DNA of 64,000 bases, from contig JALJCO010012849.1 in NCBI GenBank assembly GCA_023101725.1, positions 930,001 to 994,000 on the forward strand, in the 5' to 3' direction. Of this stretch, positions 48,001-58,600 are shown in pieces (position 1 is the stretch's first letter; each line of letters opens with the position of its first letter). Position numbers and translations under genes: made by a program. Source of the stretch: Atherinomorus stipes. Lineage: Eukaryota > Chordata > Actinopteri > Atheriniformes > Atherinidae. The notes beneath the pieces were generated by a model that saw only the letters and a list, made by a program, of their open reading frames with translations, made no database searches and had not been told where the DNA came from.

Positions 48001-51000
48001 GTGCCCCAGTCTTAAAGATAATCCGCAACATTACTACAACATACTATGTTCTGTGGAAGTATTTACAGAAATTTAGAAAATATAAAAAGTAGTTCAAACA
48101 ACTCACCACATCCAGGATGGCGTAAATCTTCACGTCTAATAACAACCATGTGTGATTTTTATAGTGTTTAACAGGACGGGTTAAAGTGAGCTCCTCATTC
48201 TTTTCAGTCAGGTTCAGGTGCTCTAAAATAGCCATGAAGCTGCACTTATAATCATTGACCACTTCAGCTTCTAAAATCACAAATAAAAACACATTTTGTA
48301 TCAGAGATTCAATAAATAACAGCAAAACCAAAAATGACAGTTCTCTCTCTTACCACGTACAACGTCAAAGGCAAAAGTTTCATAAAAAATCTCAGAGGAA
48401 TTCTCTGTAAAAATGAATGAGAGAGAAACAGGTCTTAATTTTCAAAAACGCAGAACTACTGTTATACAAAATGCATCTTGAAAATACATTTACTTATACA
48501 TTTACTGTTAGGTGTAGTAGCTATAGGCAGGATGATAATCACTAATGAATAACTAAAGCAGATTTTGCTTTGTACCTGACATATCCCCACTGAAAGGTTG
48601 GTCATCATAGTCGAAGCTTGAATCTGAGTCAATTTCCCCTGTTGGACAAATACCAAGGTTGTCGTCTTTATCATAAAATTCATAGACACATTTTCTTGCT
48701 CTACATGTTTTATCTCAGTGTGATATGCACCTGACATTTTCTCAGCGCTCATCTCGTTTTGGTTGTCTTGTTGCTCTGAAGCGGAGATATTCCTACCTGA
48801 GAAGAAAATAAACAGGTTGTTTATAATAATTGATGGAAACATATTTTCAGTTTTTTGTACTAAAATCGCAAATGTTGAAGATGTAACAGATAAAGAATCT
48901 AATCTTCACACTTAAGATGAAATGTCAGAGGTACACAGACCCCTGGATTTAATATAGGCATGTGCTGGTATGAAATTCTGACGGTATGATAACCTTGAGC
49001 TAAAATATCACGATTTTATTGTATACCATGGTATCATGATTAAGCTCTTAGATATTGTTTTCAAGTGTCTAGGTAAGCAAAAACAACTTATTTTGGTTGA
49101 ACAATGCCCTTTATCGGAACATCTGTACTTCTTCCTTTGATGTTTAATGCCGTTGGCATTGGCAAGCGACACAAATTTACTGCCACCAACCAGGACATGC
49201 GGCGTACACCTGACTTGCACTCTCTCCCTGTGTTTTATAAGACAGAATGAAGGATGGAAAATGTAATGTTTTTCATACCACTAGTTTTTATACCATGGTA
49301 TACCTTGAAACCGGAAACTGGCACATATGTGCCATACAAAGATCAATGTTAAAATCAGATTCAATAAGGCAACACTCCAAATTCTTCATAGAAATTGTGC
49401 CAAGTGAGCATCAACCAGACCTTATCAACTAGTTCAGCTGCTGGATGCTCCCCATTCACATCTAACAGTGGGGCTGAGGTGAACACAAAAACTTTTCAAC
49501 AACCAATTCTGACACAGCTCATAATGCACCATTTGACAGACGGTTTTAAAAATGAAAAAGAGAGATAACATCTGGATATGATAAAGAATCACTGGACCAA
49601 ATCTGAACACCCATGCGGTGAGACATGGCTGCAAATACAGTACAAGAAGCTCAGTGAACAACAACACTATAAATACTAAAGCATTTGTTCATAGTTTTTA
49701 AGTTGTATTATCACAACATTCAACAATATCTAATATTAATATGAATTAGTGTTTTCCTAAAATCATACTCGCCCACACAGCCAGTGAGGTCAAGCATGAC
49801 ACAACATCTGTGGCACAACTTGTTGATAAAGGTTCATAATTTACCACGTTGTTAAGAGTGACTTCATTAACATGACACTTCAAATGGATGGCCAAAAGAA
49901 CTGTATCTGACTTCAGTGAATATGAGATGGTCCAGATTATTCTGTTTCATGATAAATTATATATAAATATAATCTTACCTCATGTGTATCTATATTTTTT
50001 AAATCTTTTAAAAGAGAGACACACACCCTCATTTTCAAACAGAATCATTTATCCATTCTACTCACTCATTTAAAATGATTGGTAAAAAGGTTAGGTTTGT
50101 GCACATTTTTTACTGGCAACATGAATTTAGTACTTATTTATATGTCATTTCTGTGCATTTTTTTCATGTTTATTTCATACCCATCCTTTCCAAAAAGCTC
50201 CCATTGTACATTTTTTGCTCATCCTGTGGCACTAAACCAGAGCTATTTCCTCCTGAAAGAAAACAGAGTAAAAAGCTTTTTTTTATTCCACTATTATTGT
50301 CATGCAGATGGATTTTGTGCTTTATAAATCAATTTCAAAGACTGATAGTATTCACATTTTTTTCTTTTATTAAACATATAATCATCTCTGAAAGCAGAGT
50401 GGTGATATATGAATGGCTTTTTAATTCTATTTCGATTTGTCACGAATCACCACTCTTGCTCTGCATGGATCATCTCAGTGTGTTAATTACCTGGAATTTC
50501 CACAAAGCTCTGATTGGTCTTGTTTTGGTTGTCTTGCTGACCTAAACTGAAGATTTTTCCACCTGTTACGGAAAATACACAGGATGATGTGTCAATACAA
50601 GAATCACAACAAACAAGAAAAAACACTAGTTCTTTTTGCTTTCTAAGCTTCAGGTGATGTTTATGTGTTATATTATAATATTGCCAAAGATGAGATAAGC
50701 CAGAAAATATGGAAAAACATGCCATGGTCCCTTCATACAATTTCAACTTTCCAATTTACCCTAAGCCATTTGCTACAGTATGTAAGCATTATTAAAAACT
50801 AAATACAATTTGCCTTTGGCGTGCAGAATAGGCCAGCTGAGATTTTACCTTAAAGCAGTCCTTACCGATGCTGCATTGTTGCACTCTTTTTAATAAGGTA
50901 AAATACTATGAATGAGGTAATGGAACTCTGAAATACATGACAGACCATTATTCAAAATAAAATATTATTCCAGTCTCTAAATTTTCAATGAAAACTCCAA

Positions 51001-54000
51001 CCAATCCTTGCAGTGGGGCCCACGCCTAGGATTGGGGGGCCTGCCCATCAGAGCTTTAGGAGGGAGGGAATGGGGAGTGGGTCTTTAGAGTGAAGCGGGA
51101 CTGTTTATTATATATATATATAGCACGCGTCTGCAGAACATGCCGAACATTTTGATACCAGAACAGCTGCAGTGGCACAAACGGTGCCGGAGGAGTAGCG
51201 CGCCAAAGGTCGCAGCAGGAGGAACTCAACTTCCTGCTGCGTTGAACGCATTCATGATATAAAAACTTAAAACTGCCAACCAACCTTTGACACTAATAAA
51301 AAAAATCTCAACATCTCCAAAAACTCAAAATACAGTAATACAAAAGTTCCACTGTTAGCAAAATGCAGAAGGAATGTAACTACATAAAACACAATCAGTT
51401 TTTTAAATATCAAAAAAGTACATTTCTACATGTTTTAGTAGTCACTCTGCATTTCACTGATATATATATATTTTTTTTGCAAATTTATGGTGAATTCCAG
51501 TTGTCTCGGGATTCCAGGATTGGTGATATCATTACCAGGCATTTTGCGTTCCAGTTGCACCAACTCGGGAAAAAATAGAAATCTCCAAAACAGCCTATTT
51601 GTGAGCTAGAACAGCTAGAAAATAACACATTTCTAGATAGAAAAATAACACAGACATTATACCAATGTTACCATGATAACAACAGCTAATTCCAGTGTAT
51701 TTGTATTTGTTACACATAATGACACTGCGTTTTAAAGAAAAAAAGACCGCCGTAAAAAAAGACCGTAAAATTCAATAACAACAATTCGGTGCTGTTCACA
51801 CTTGGAAATTATAATCAGAAAATCGCTCATATAGAAGTTTAATAAACACAACAATGGTACTGGATGCCACCAAGTTTAAATCTACAATCTCAAGGTCATC
51901 TGCAAATTATGAGCTCGTAACTCGGAAAAACAAGTTCATCACGTCACTTCCTCGGAAAATTACCCCGGAAAAACGAGTTCCAAGACAACTGGAACAAACG
52001 ACTAGAGCCAGAGTCTGGGTAAGATCCTGCTCACAGCCTATGATCATCAAACACACCCTCTAAACTCTGGCTGAATACTTATTACAATATGTACCAGATA
52101 GTTTTACTAAGTGTCATCCCTGATTATGTTGTATTGCTTTAAAAATGTCATTGCTACTGACAGTAAGTGTAATAGTCTTAACAGGGTTATTTATTTATTT
52201 AAACTTTTTTTTTTATTGGCTTTTTATATTGTTAACACATACAGCACAGTTAAAGCCGCAGACAGCGGTCACAACATATACAGAAAATAAATCAGAAAAA
52301 ACAGAATCTTAGTATTACTAGTAAATAGTAATGAATAATAATGACAATGAGAAAATAAGTTGAAGAAAATAAATATATAATACATAATAATCATAAAAGT
52401 ACACATTTTCTAGCCTGTTGCAGAGATCATGAGTCCATTAAGTAGTCGTTTCAGTGTCCATAGTTGGAAATTCTAAATTGAAGTAATTCAGAAATGGCTG
52501 CCAAGCCTGATAAAACCTCTGTGTTGCTCCCCTAATTGAGTATTTTAATTTCTCAAGTTTTAAGTGTGCATAATCTTAACAGGGTTAATTGTGAAATCAA
52601 CTTTATTTAGCTCAGGCAGTCTATGTTTTAGTTTGGCTAACTGATTAACTGATAGAAAGTATTCTTACTGTGATTTTGGCTGTTTGCATGTACAATGTTA
52701 GGAAAAAAAATGTTTTCTTACACAGCCCACACAGAGCCATTGTTTCACACATGAGTGAACCAGTTATTTGATTCCAGTACACTTATCCATGTGTACTGGG
52801 ACAAGAATGTTAGTTTGATTAAATGGTCAAACTTAGAGGGGGGACAAGACAGTTTTTAAAAACACATTTGTGGGTACTCGACTCTAGCTCGACTAACATA
52901 AATGTGAATTGCATGGCTCTACAGTCTAAAGTCCAGTAACACTCCCTGCCAGGTGTGATTATCCCTACGGGTAATGCACATCAAACAACAAAATGCAATG
53001 CTAGTTCCTCCAAGAACTAGCATTGCATTTTGTTGCTAGCAGGGACAATGTCGGAGCAATGTTGCAATCAAAACAATTAAGCAAAAGCAGCCAATTGAAT
53101 TTAGCAAATCCTCACAAATTCTGCATGCCTTTGTAATTTTACAAAGTACTTCTCCCTGATACCTGTTACACTACCTCATCAAATTTACTTCCAGTTATTA
53201 ATATGCAGTTGTGTATGGTACAAACGTGTTGCGTCTGCCATCTTGAATCACTGTGAGGTATCAGACATGGCACTTTTCCAGTGTTCACAGAGAGGATTAC
53301 CCATGAAGAATGAATCACAATTACTTCAATACATTTACAATATCTGAAGGATTTGTTGTTGTAAACACACTAGTGAAGGATCCATATCCAAATCCAACTG
53401 GGTAAGGGGTGTTTTGTAGGAACAAGGAGGATCCAAACACTTAAAGTCAGATGGTGAGTTGGCCTGCAACTGTTTTCAGTTAAGTATTTGACGTATGTTG
53501 TACAGTATTGATTGTTTTGTCTAGTTAAGAATTAAATAATTACCTTAAATGAAAATAAATATTTTTCCAAATGTGCTGTACAAAATTTAAATGGTTTTAA
53601 AAATCTACCCCAAACTGGAGTATTTAGTATTCAAAGTGTTTATTCTAAATTGTATTGATTGTATTTTCTCTTTTCCAGGGATAGTGAGAATGTATTTTAT
53701 GGGGCTGATAAATATTTTGTGATGCTTTGCAGATCATTTAAACTAGTACCTAAATCAGATCATTTACATATCATTCCAAACCATAGAAGCACTCAAAGAT
53801 TAAAAAACGTTTTTCTATATCAAAGGGGACATAGATTTTACCTATTATTCCCAACTTGTTGCCAACTAACCTACAGCAGCTCTTCAAAATAAAAGAAAGA
53901 ACACATAATTTGAAAGATATGGAAATTTTATTATACTGTAAGTTCAAACTACTTGTAAAAGTTTTTGTCTGTCTGTATTTTAGGGCTAAACTTTGAAACA

Positions 54001-54559
54001 AACTAGAAATGCAGCACAAGCAATGTCAAAATATTAAACTCTTATATAAACATATGGTTTGGTCACGATATATAGATAGCTATACATATATAGCTATAGT
54101 ATATATATAAATAGCTATGGTCATCACTGTTGTTTTGTTGTTTTCTTTGTGATAAGATGATCGGCTACGTAAGTGGCCATCTTCTTGTTGTGTTCTATGA
54201 AAATATTGCCTGAAATTAAATAAATGAAAAATAAAGAAATAGATAAATAAATTTTAACTTTTACTTGCAGAAGCAGAATATATAGTAAGAAGACAAAACC
54301 CTCACCCGCTTCACCAGCCTGATTTCCTGCTGTTGCCCATGGTCATTAAGATGTTAAACATCTCATTTAAGGATTATCATTTCAGAACCAATCCATTAAA
54401 AAAAAAAAAAATTGTTGCTAAATTTAATCAAAGTTGCAGTTTACACTCAAGTCAAAGACTAAATCAAACTATAGGTTACTGATATGTCTCCTACATTACA
54501 CAATGTTATCTCAGCTTACCTGTGAAGAGGAGAAAAAGGAAGAGGTCTGCAGGATTCAT
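39865..54559 (-). CDS. 5-HT3-receptor-like Cys-loop channel subunit, gene B, with one-base frameshift
   Basis: Exons in transcript order: 54559-54520, 54329-54306 (tentative), 50562-50491, 48796-48731, 48638-48576, 48404-48354, 48270-48107, 44508-44464, 44334-44224, 43430-43261, 43160-43000, 42311-42101, 41981-41817, 40274-40201, 40101-39865. Core exons match gene A in length (45, 170, 161, 211, 237 nt). The exception is 44224-44334, which has 111 nt instead of 110: an extra base in an A7 run (plus-strand T7, 44259-44265) shifts the frame to a stop a few codons later. Otherwise the protein is a full Cys-loop subunit: signal peptide MNPADLFLFLLFT, Cys loop CRMHVYKFPFDTQSC, M2 [21 protein letters not shown]3 YCIGIFGLMLISLLETVLV, and M4 ending near FILWNQTENA. 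Without the extra base it would be about 550 aa. It is either a recent pseudogene or a homopolymer sequencing error. The N-terminal linker is encoded by extra phase-1 exons absent from gene A. Confidence 0.8.
40316..41705. mobile_element. Composite hAT-like element (copy 2), further interrupted by an L2 tail
   Basis: Outer ends TAGGGATGCACAATATAA and TGTCGTGCAACCCTA, flanked by 8-bp near-identical duplications GTTAAAAC (40308-40315) and GTCAAAAC (41706-41713), the hAT hallmark. The inner element is at 41125-41549, as in copy 1. An L2 LINE tail is inserted at about 40500-41100. All lie in an intron of receptor gene B. Confidence 0.8.
40500..41100 (+). mobile_element. L2-type LINE 3' end inserted in the hAT-like element
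   Basis: An open frame of 113 aa (40522-40863) encodes the L2 C-terminus ([48 protein letters not shown]). The 3' end ATGTGCTATACAAATAAACTTGCCTTGCC and a T tract follow. It is 5'-truncated and better preserved than the 30115 copy. Confidence 0.85.
41987..42017. repeat. (AC)n abutting a receptor B splice acceptor
   Basis: About 13 AC units. On the gene strand (GT)n is followed by CCCAG and the M3 exon. Confidence 0.9.
44985..45115 (+). repeat. Dispersed repeat, direct copy of 61385-61500
   Basis: Shares ATGACAGCAAATTTCCCTTTT-like, GGTTTTGGGGGTAAATTATG, GATCCGTTGTGTATTGATGAGGCCATGTGAAT and GAGTATCAAAGTCCCTGTT with the other copy. It may be part of a larger repeat extending to about 46000. Confidence 0.65.
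46009..46175 (-). mobile_element. tRNA-derived SINE (better preserved copy)
   Basis: The minus strand shows box A TGGCTGAATGG and box B GGGATCAAATCCC with tRNA-like spacing. It lies in the long gene B intron 44509-48106. It is not a functional tRNA gene: the acceptor stem is not formed and a SINE body is attached. Confidence 0.6.
47102..47193. ncRNA. Candidate 92-nt hairpin, miRNA-precursor-like
   Basis: 38-nt arms (47102-47139 and 47156-47193) pair with 30 or so Watson-Crick or wobble pairs; only about four true mismatches and a 16-nt loop. Ends are CTGGCAGG and CCTGCCAG. Intronic in gene B. Size and fold resemble a pre-miRNA, but a short MITE is an equally simple explanation. Confidence 0.4.
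48354..50562 (-). other. Array of phase-1 cassette exons in receptor gene B
   Basis: Four exons of 72, 66, 63 and 51 nt (50562-50491, 48796-48731, 48638-48576, 48404-48354) each start and end in phase 1. The first two are duplicates: GGKIFSLGQQDNQN and GRNISASEQQDNQN. The last two are acidic and aromatic (EIDSDSSFDYDDQPFSGD; NSSEIFYETFAFDVVR). They encode a linker between signal peptide and binding domain. Confidence 0.7.
48954..49331. mobile_element. hAT-like MITE with GCATGTGCTGGTATGA-type ends
   Basis: Inverted ends TAGGCATGTGCTGGTATGAA and CCGGAAACTGGCACATATG, and internal TACCATGGTATCATGATT/ATACCATGGTATACC palindromes. No coding capacity; in a gene B intron. Confidence 0.6.
51490..51995. 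mobile_element. Non-autonomous DNA element with TTCCAGTTGTCT ends
   Basis: The left end AATTCCAGTTGTCTCGGGA is mirrored by TTCCAAGACAACTGGAA on the right. About 0.5 kb, no coding capacity, in a gene B intron. Confidence 0.55.
52176..52587 (-). mobile_element. 5'-truncated L1-type LINE with target site duplication
   Basis: A perfect 14-bp duplication TCTTAACAGGGTTA (52176-52189 and 52574-52587) flanks a minus-strand insert. The insert has a T-rich (poly-A) left end and encodes the L1 ORF2-like C-terminus FYQAWQPFLNYFNLEFPTMD before a stop. In a gene B intron. Confidence 0.8.
52986..53035. repeat. Perfect 22-bp inverted repeat with 6-nt loop
   Basis: Left arm 52986-53007 (begins CAACAAAATGC) and right arm 53014-53035 (ends GCATTTTGTTG) are exact reverse complements around CTCCAA. 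It is in the gene B intron between 50563 and 54305. Confidence 0.95.
54152..54209 (-). other. Possible decayed cassette exon of receptor gene B
   Basis: After an acceptor TTTAATTTCAG the phase-1 reading gives GNIFIEHNKKM, resembling the start of the duplicated cassettes (GGKIFSLG, GRNISASE, GGNAFDLE). No phase-1 donor follows, so it would not splice in frame. Confidence 0.3.
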
Positions 54560-55149
54560 GGTTTCGTGAGGTCAGTGAGCATCTCTGTCTTGTCCAAGTT
54601 GTCTGAAGATGTCAACAAAGATCAGTGGACCATGCCTGAAAAAGGCAGGGCTAATGTCAGAAAGACTGTTTTATTTCCGCACATAAAGGAAGTCAACGCC
54701 CTAAGCACTTAACTGCCTATTTGTGGTGATCAACTTCATTTAAACAATCCAGCTTATCCATTTGAGCAGATGGAGTTGTGCTGATGTTGGATTTATATGA
54801 GAAAGAAGAATGAAAACAATGAGAATTGCTCCAACTGCAACTGTGTCTCTGTCTTCCTTTTATGCTGGTCATCGGTCCATTTTAAGGCTTATTCACTCCT
54901 CTTTCCATGTTCCATGATCCATGTACCAAAATGTCACCAGATACTTTTCTATCTTTGATTGATTAAACCAATTTTAAAAACAGCTCATAACACAACCATG
55001 ACGTTTAAGTTTGAAAAACTTTTGTCTAAAAAATAATTAGAGGCACCATTACCTAAAACAAAAAGACTAATATTTCGAAACAGAGCTTGTGGAACATTTT
55101 TATCATAAGATATATTTAAAAAAATAATAATAATATCTTCACGAGTCGT

Positions 55150-55960
55150 TTGGAGGGCTGCAGTGAAAGTACAACATTTCCTAAAAATATTATATTTAGC
55201 CTGAAAATAAATATAAAACAAATTAACCAGTTTGACAATGGCATTACGTTTACATCTACAAACCAATACAGGCCGCCATTGCAGGTTGCCAAATACGATC
55301 TCTGTGTAGCAACAGTATGTTGGACACAGTTAGGCTGGTACAGGGGGAAACAGTGGAGTTGGCAAGTCAAGCAGCTGCTTTAGAGCCCCGGAAAATTGTT
55401 ATCTGTCTCAGAAGAGGAGTGACCTGAGAAGAGCAAAAACTGGAGTAAATTTAGGTGAAGCCTACGCTAGATGGACCCACGTAAACGTTTTCCACGGCAT
55501 CAAAACGCAGAAATGGCGACTTTCTTTACCAATCCTCCTAGATTGGTAAGCTAACTTGCTAACGTGGCTAACGTTAGCTGCCAGTTATAAACTCCTCTGC
55601 ATTACTTGTTGGCAGAGGTGTCAAAAGTAGAAGTAAAAGTAGTTTTCAAGTACAAATCCTGCCATGTTTTGGATCTGCCAGTACATTTAGAACAGCTGTT
55701 TTCACTAACGAGCTCATCTACCTGAGAGAGGAGCTAATAAAGCCAGCTGGTTCAGTGACTGGTTGGAAAAACTGCCGTACAGGGTTTCTACTTTCTACTT
55801 CTACCCAATTTTTGACAACTCTGCTTGTTGGACATGGTGCAAGCTGTTGGTCACTTAGCGTATCAGCAGCGAGCGGCTGGAGTTGTTTTTCTGGCGCTGC
55901 AACTACAACCTATGCGATGTCGCTGTTCTGTCCGTTTTCCATATTCAACCTTTAACCCAA
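55150..55960 (-). repeat. Dispersed repeat, copy 2 of the inverted pair flanking gene B
   Basis: Reverse complement of 37145-37757, interrupted at 55613-55823 by a MITE. The repeat contains the phrase GCTAACGTTAGCTG and its partner copy GCTAACGTTAGCTACG. Confidence 0.85.
55613..55823. mobile_element. hAT-type MITE with perfect 8-bp target duplication
   Basis: Ends CAGAGGTGTCAAAAGTA and TTTTTGACAACTCTG are flanked on both sides by CTTGTTGG (55605-55612, 55824-55831). The paralogous repeat at 37299-37306 has a single CCAACAAG and no insert, so the empty site is known. Confidence 0.92.
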
Positions 55961-56755
55961 TTTGCTCCTCTGGCAGCAATTGTTGCTCAAAAAAAAATCC
56001 CAAGGTACCGATGCAACTTTTTCCACTTAATATGCCAGTAGATAACTTAGACAAAGGTTTTGGTTTATAAAAGATAGTTTCCAAGTCGCTACTGTCGGGT
56101 GCAAACCTCCTATGTCCAAAACGGCTATTTTTCAGGAAGTGACAAAAAACGTGGTTTTGTAAAATCTGGACACAACATCATCAGACTTTGGATTGAGTTT
56201 TTTTTACATTAAAGTCATATATTTAATTGTATTAATTTATTTATTTACTTTTTGAATATTTTCACCAAATCAAGCTCATATGAAGCAGAGGGTGTTTTAA
56301 TGATGTAAAATGAAGATAGGAGGTTTGTACCCGACAGCGACGAAGTGCTTCCTGTCACATGACATCATTTGCTCTCTGCTCCTTCTGATGGAAGACATGG
56401 CGAATGCAAATCCTCCTGAAAAGAGCTATAAATTTCTTATGATTTTCATATTTATAATATTTATACATATTTGTAATTTTTTAACATGTCAAGTCTCTTG
56501 AGTAACCCTCCCCCCCAAAAATTGTACCTGGGATGAATATTTTTTTTTTTCACGTTTTGTTCACGCTTACGTTTTTTGAGTGGCAACAAACGTTGCCAGT
56601 GGGCACAGCTTGTCACTAAGTAAAGGAAAACACTGTCTGCAGGATTGCTCATAATTTGCTTATTTCAAATTGTAGAATGACGCACAATGGCTCATTTGGT
56701 CCTTTAAGAATACTCCTTCTAGCTAAATAAATTAAAGCTATTCAAAGCATGCGTT

Positions 56756-56980
56756 TATAAAAAGGGATGCACACAACCAGTCCTCAATAACTCCTATCCT
56801 GCAATACCTTCTCCAACACATTTGAATCAAATGGCTGAATTACCTCATATAATATGTCATTCAGCTCTGCAGAGGTCTGGCAACAAGCCACTCATTTGGT
56901 TCAGGTGTGTTGGAGAAGGGATGCATCTAAAAGTTGCAGGATTGTAGCTCTTGAGGACTGGATGTGTGCAGCCTTTTATA
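56756..56980. mobile_element. hAT-like MITE
   Basis: About 30-bp inverted ends (TATAAAAAGGGATGCACACA; ATGTGTGCAGCCTTTTATA), with inner CCAGTCCTCAA mirrored by TTGAGGACTGG. 225 bp, no coding capacity. Confidence 0.75.
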
Positions 56981-58600
56981 CATGACCATACATCAAGTTG
57001 ACCTAATTCAGTCCTTCCTAGGATGATAATATCTTTTGGTATCCATGCATAATTTAACTTTTTTTTGTTTGTTTGTTTGTTTGCTTTAGACCCCCCACCA
57101 CCCATTGTTGAAACAAATGTTGCAACTGTTAATGCAATTACACTTGTGTTATATGATGGTGCATGCATGTTGTAGATGTGCAAAACTGAGTTAAATATGC
57201 AGTTAAAATAACGACAGATTATACTGTACATATCAGTACAGCTGAAATTATTGCTGAAATACCAAATTTACAGGAATGGTAAAAATCTATCTAATCTAAT
57301 CTAAATCTAATCTGCCTCGCCTCTGCCCCTGTCCAGGGCCCTTCTTTCGTACAACCACACAACGATAACTTACCATTATTTCACATTCATTTTTAACAAA
57401 ATATCAAACCGAAAATTATAAGATTTAAAACACACACACACACACCCGTACACACCTCCACCCCCTCCCCAAAAATAAAAAAAACATTCCCATGGCAGCA
57501 GTTACCACCAAAACTTGATAGATCCTTTAACTATTTAAAGTTGGTGCATATAGATGCATTATTACACCTCTTAGTGGGGTGTAACAACATGTAATCGGAG
57601 CACAGTAACGTCTGATTATGTCACATCCATTCCTTGTATTATTTGACCAAAGGAAAATGCAGGAAGCGGTCTTCTTAAATGGCCATTATGGCAATCTGCA
57701 TTAGAACATACTGTACTGACACTATTTTGCGGATGTATGAACTGGGATATGAAAATAGGACTGAAGACTGTTCACATATCAATCAAGCACACAAATCAAT
57801 GGACAAGCCTTCACTGCCACAATCTGAAGATGAGTGCTCTCTAGAAAATGTACACCGAGAGGAAATACTGAATCATCAACAAAAAATGAGAAAGTCTTAA
57901 CAGCTTGTCACAGAATGGCAAAGATCTTTATTTCTTGGCCACTTATGCAAGATGACAGTGGTGTTTTACAGGCTGACTCAGAGATTATGCATTTTTCTGG
58001 TCGGATTCACAAGTTTTAAAATGGCCTCAAAACCGCAGTTCTCTGCCATGTTCACTTCATTTGCTGAAATCATATCGAGACATATTTGTATCAGATGGTT
58101 GATTCATAGCAGGAAAACAATAAGGAAAAATGCTGACTGGAGTGCTGTCAACCACTTCGGAACACTTTAATTTGTCTGGGCATCTCAGCTACCATATGCA
58201 CTCATAAACGTTTATTATTTATTTGGAAATAGTGTCAGTGTCTGTGGGTAAATATGATGGTTTTATTCTTCATTATTGAGCAATCAAAAGCACCAAATTG
58301 CAAATGTCTGTGGTTACATATAGGAATTGTGGCTGCTGAAAGGCTATTGTGAACAGCAATAGCCCCCCCACCCCCCGGTCGACTTATTATTGTGAGCATT
58401 TTTGCAGGCTACAATTAAATTCAAATAGATCATACAACTGAAAAACTGTACAGAAAATGAATTTTGGTAAATCAAATTAGAAGCACATAATCCTTTCTTC
58501 TTTTAACACCAGTAAAATATTTACTTGTGGCATGAAACATTATTCACAATGTGAATACATAGTCTTATGATTTCTTATGCTTTTGTATTTTATTTCTTAC

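Larger units (their letters stand above)
54560..58600. other. Upstream flank of receptor gene B
   Basis: No supported coding exon. It holds the inverted repeat copy 2 (55150-55960), a nested hAT-like MITE, another MITE (56756-56980) and AT-rich DNA. The gene B promoter should lie in the first few hundred bases. Confidence 0.55.

Noticed and set aside
50075..50545. Plus-strand open frame of 156 aa
   Set aside because: Phe- and Ile-rich chance frame antisense to a gene B cassette exon; no family signature and no splice structure.
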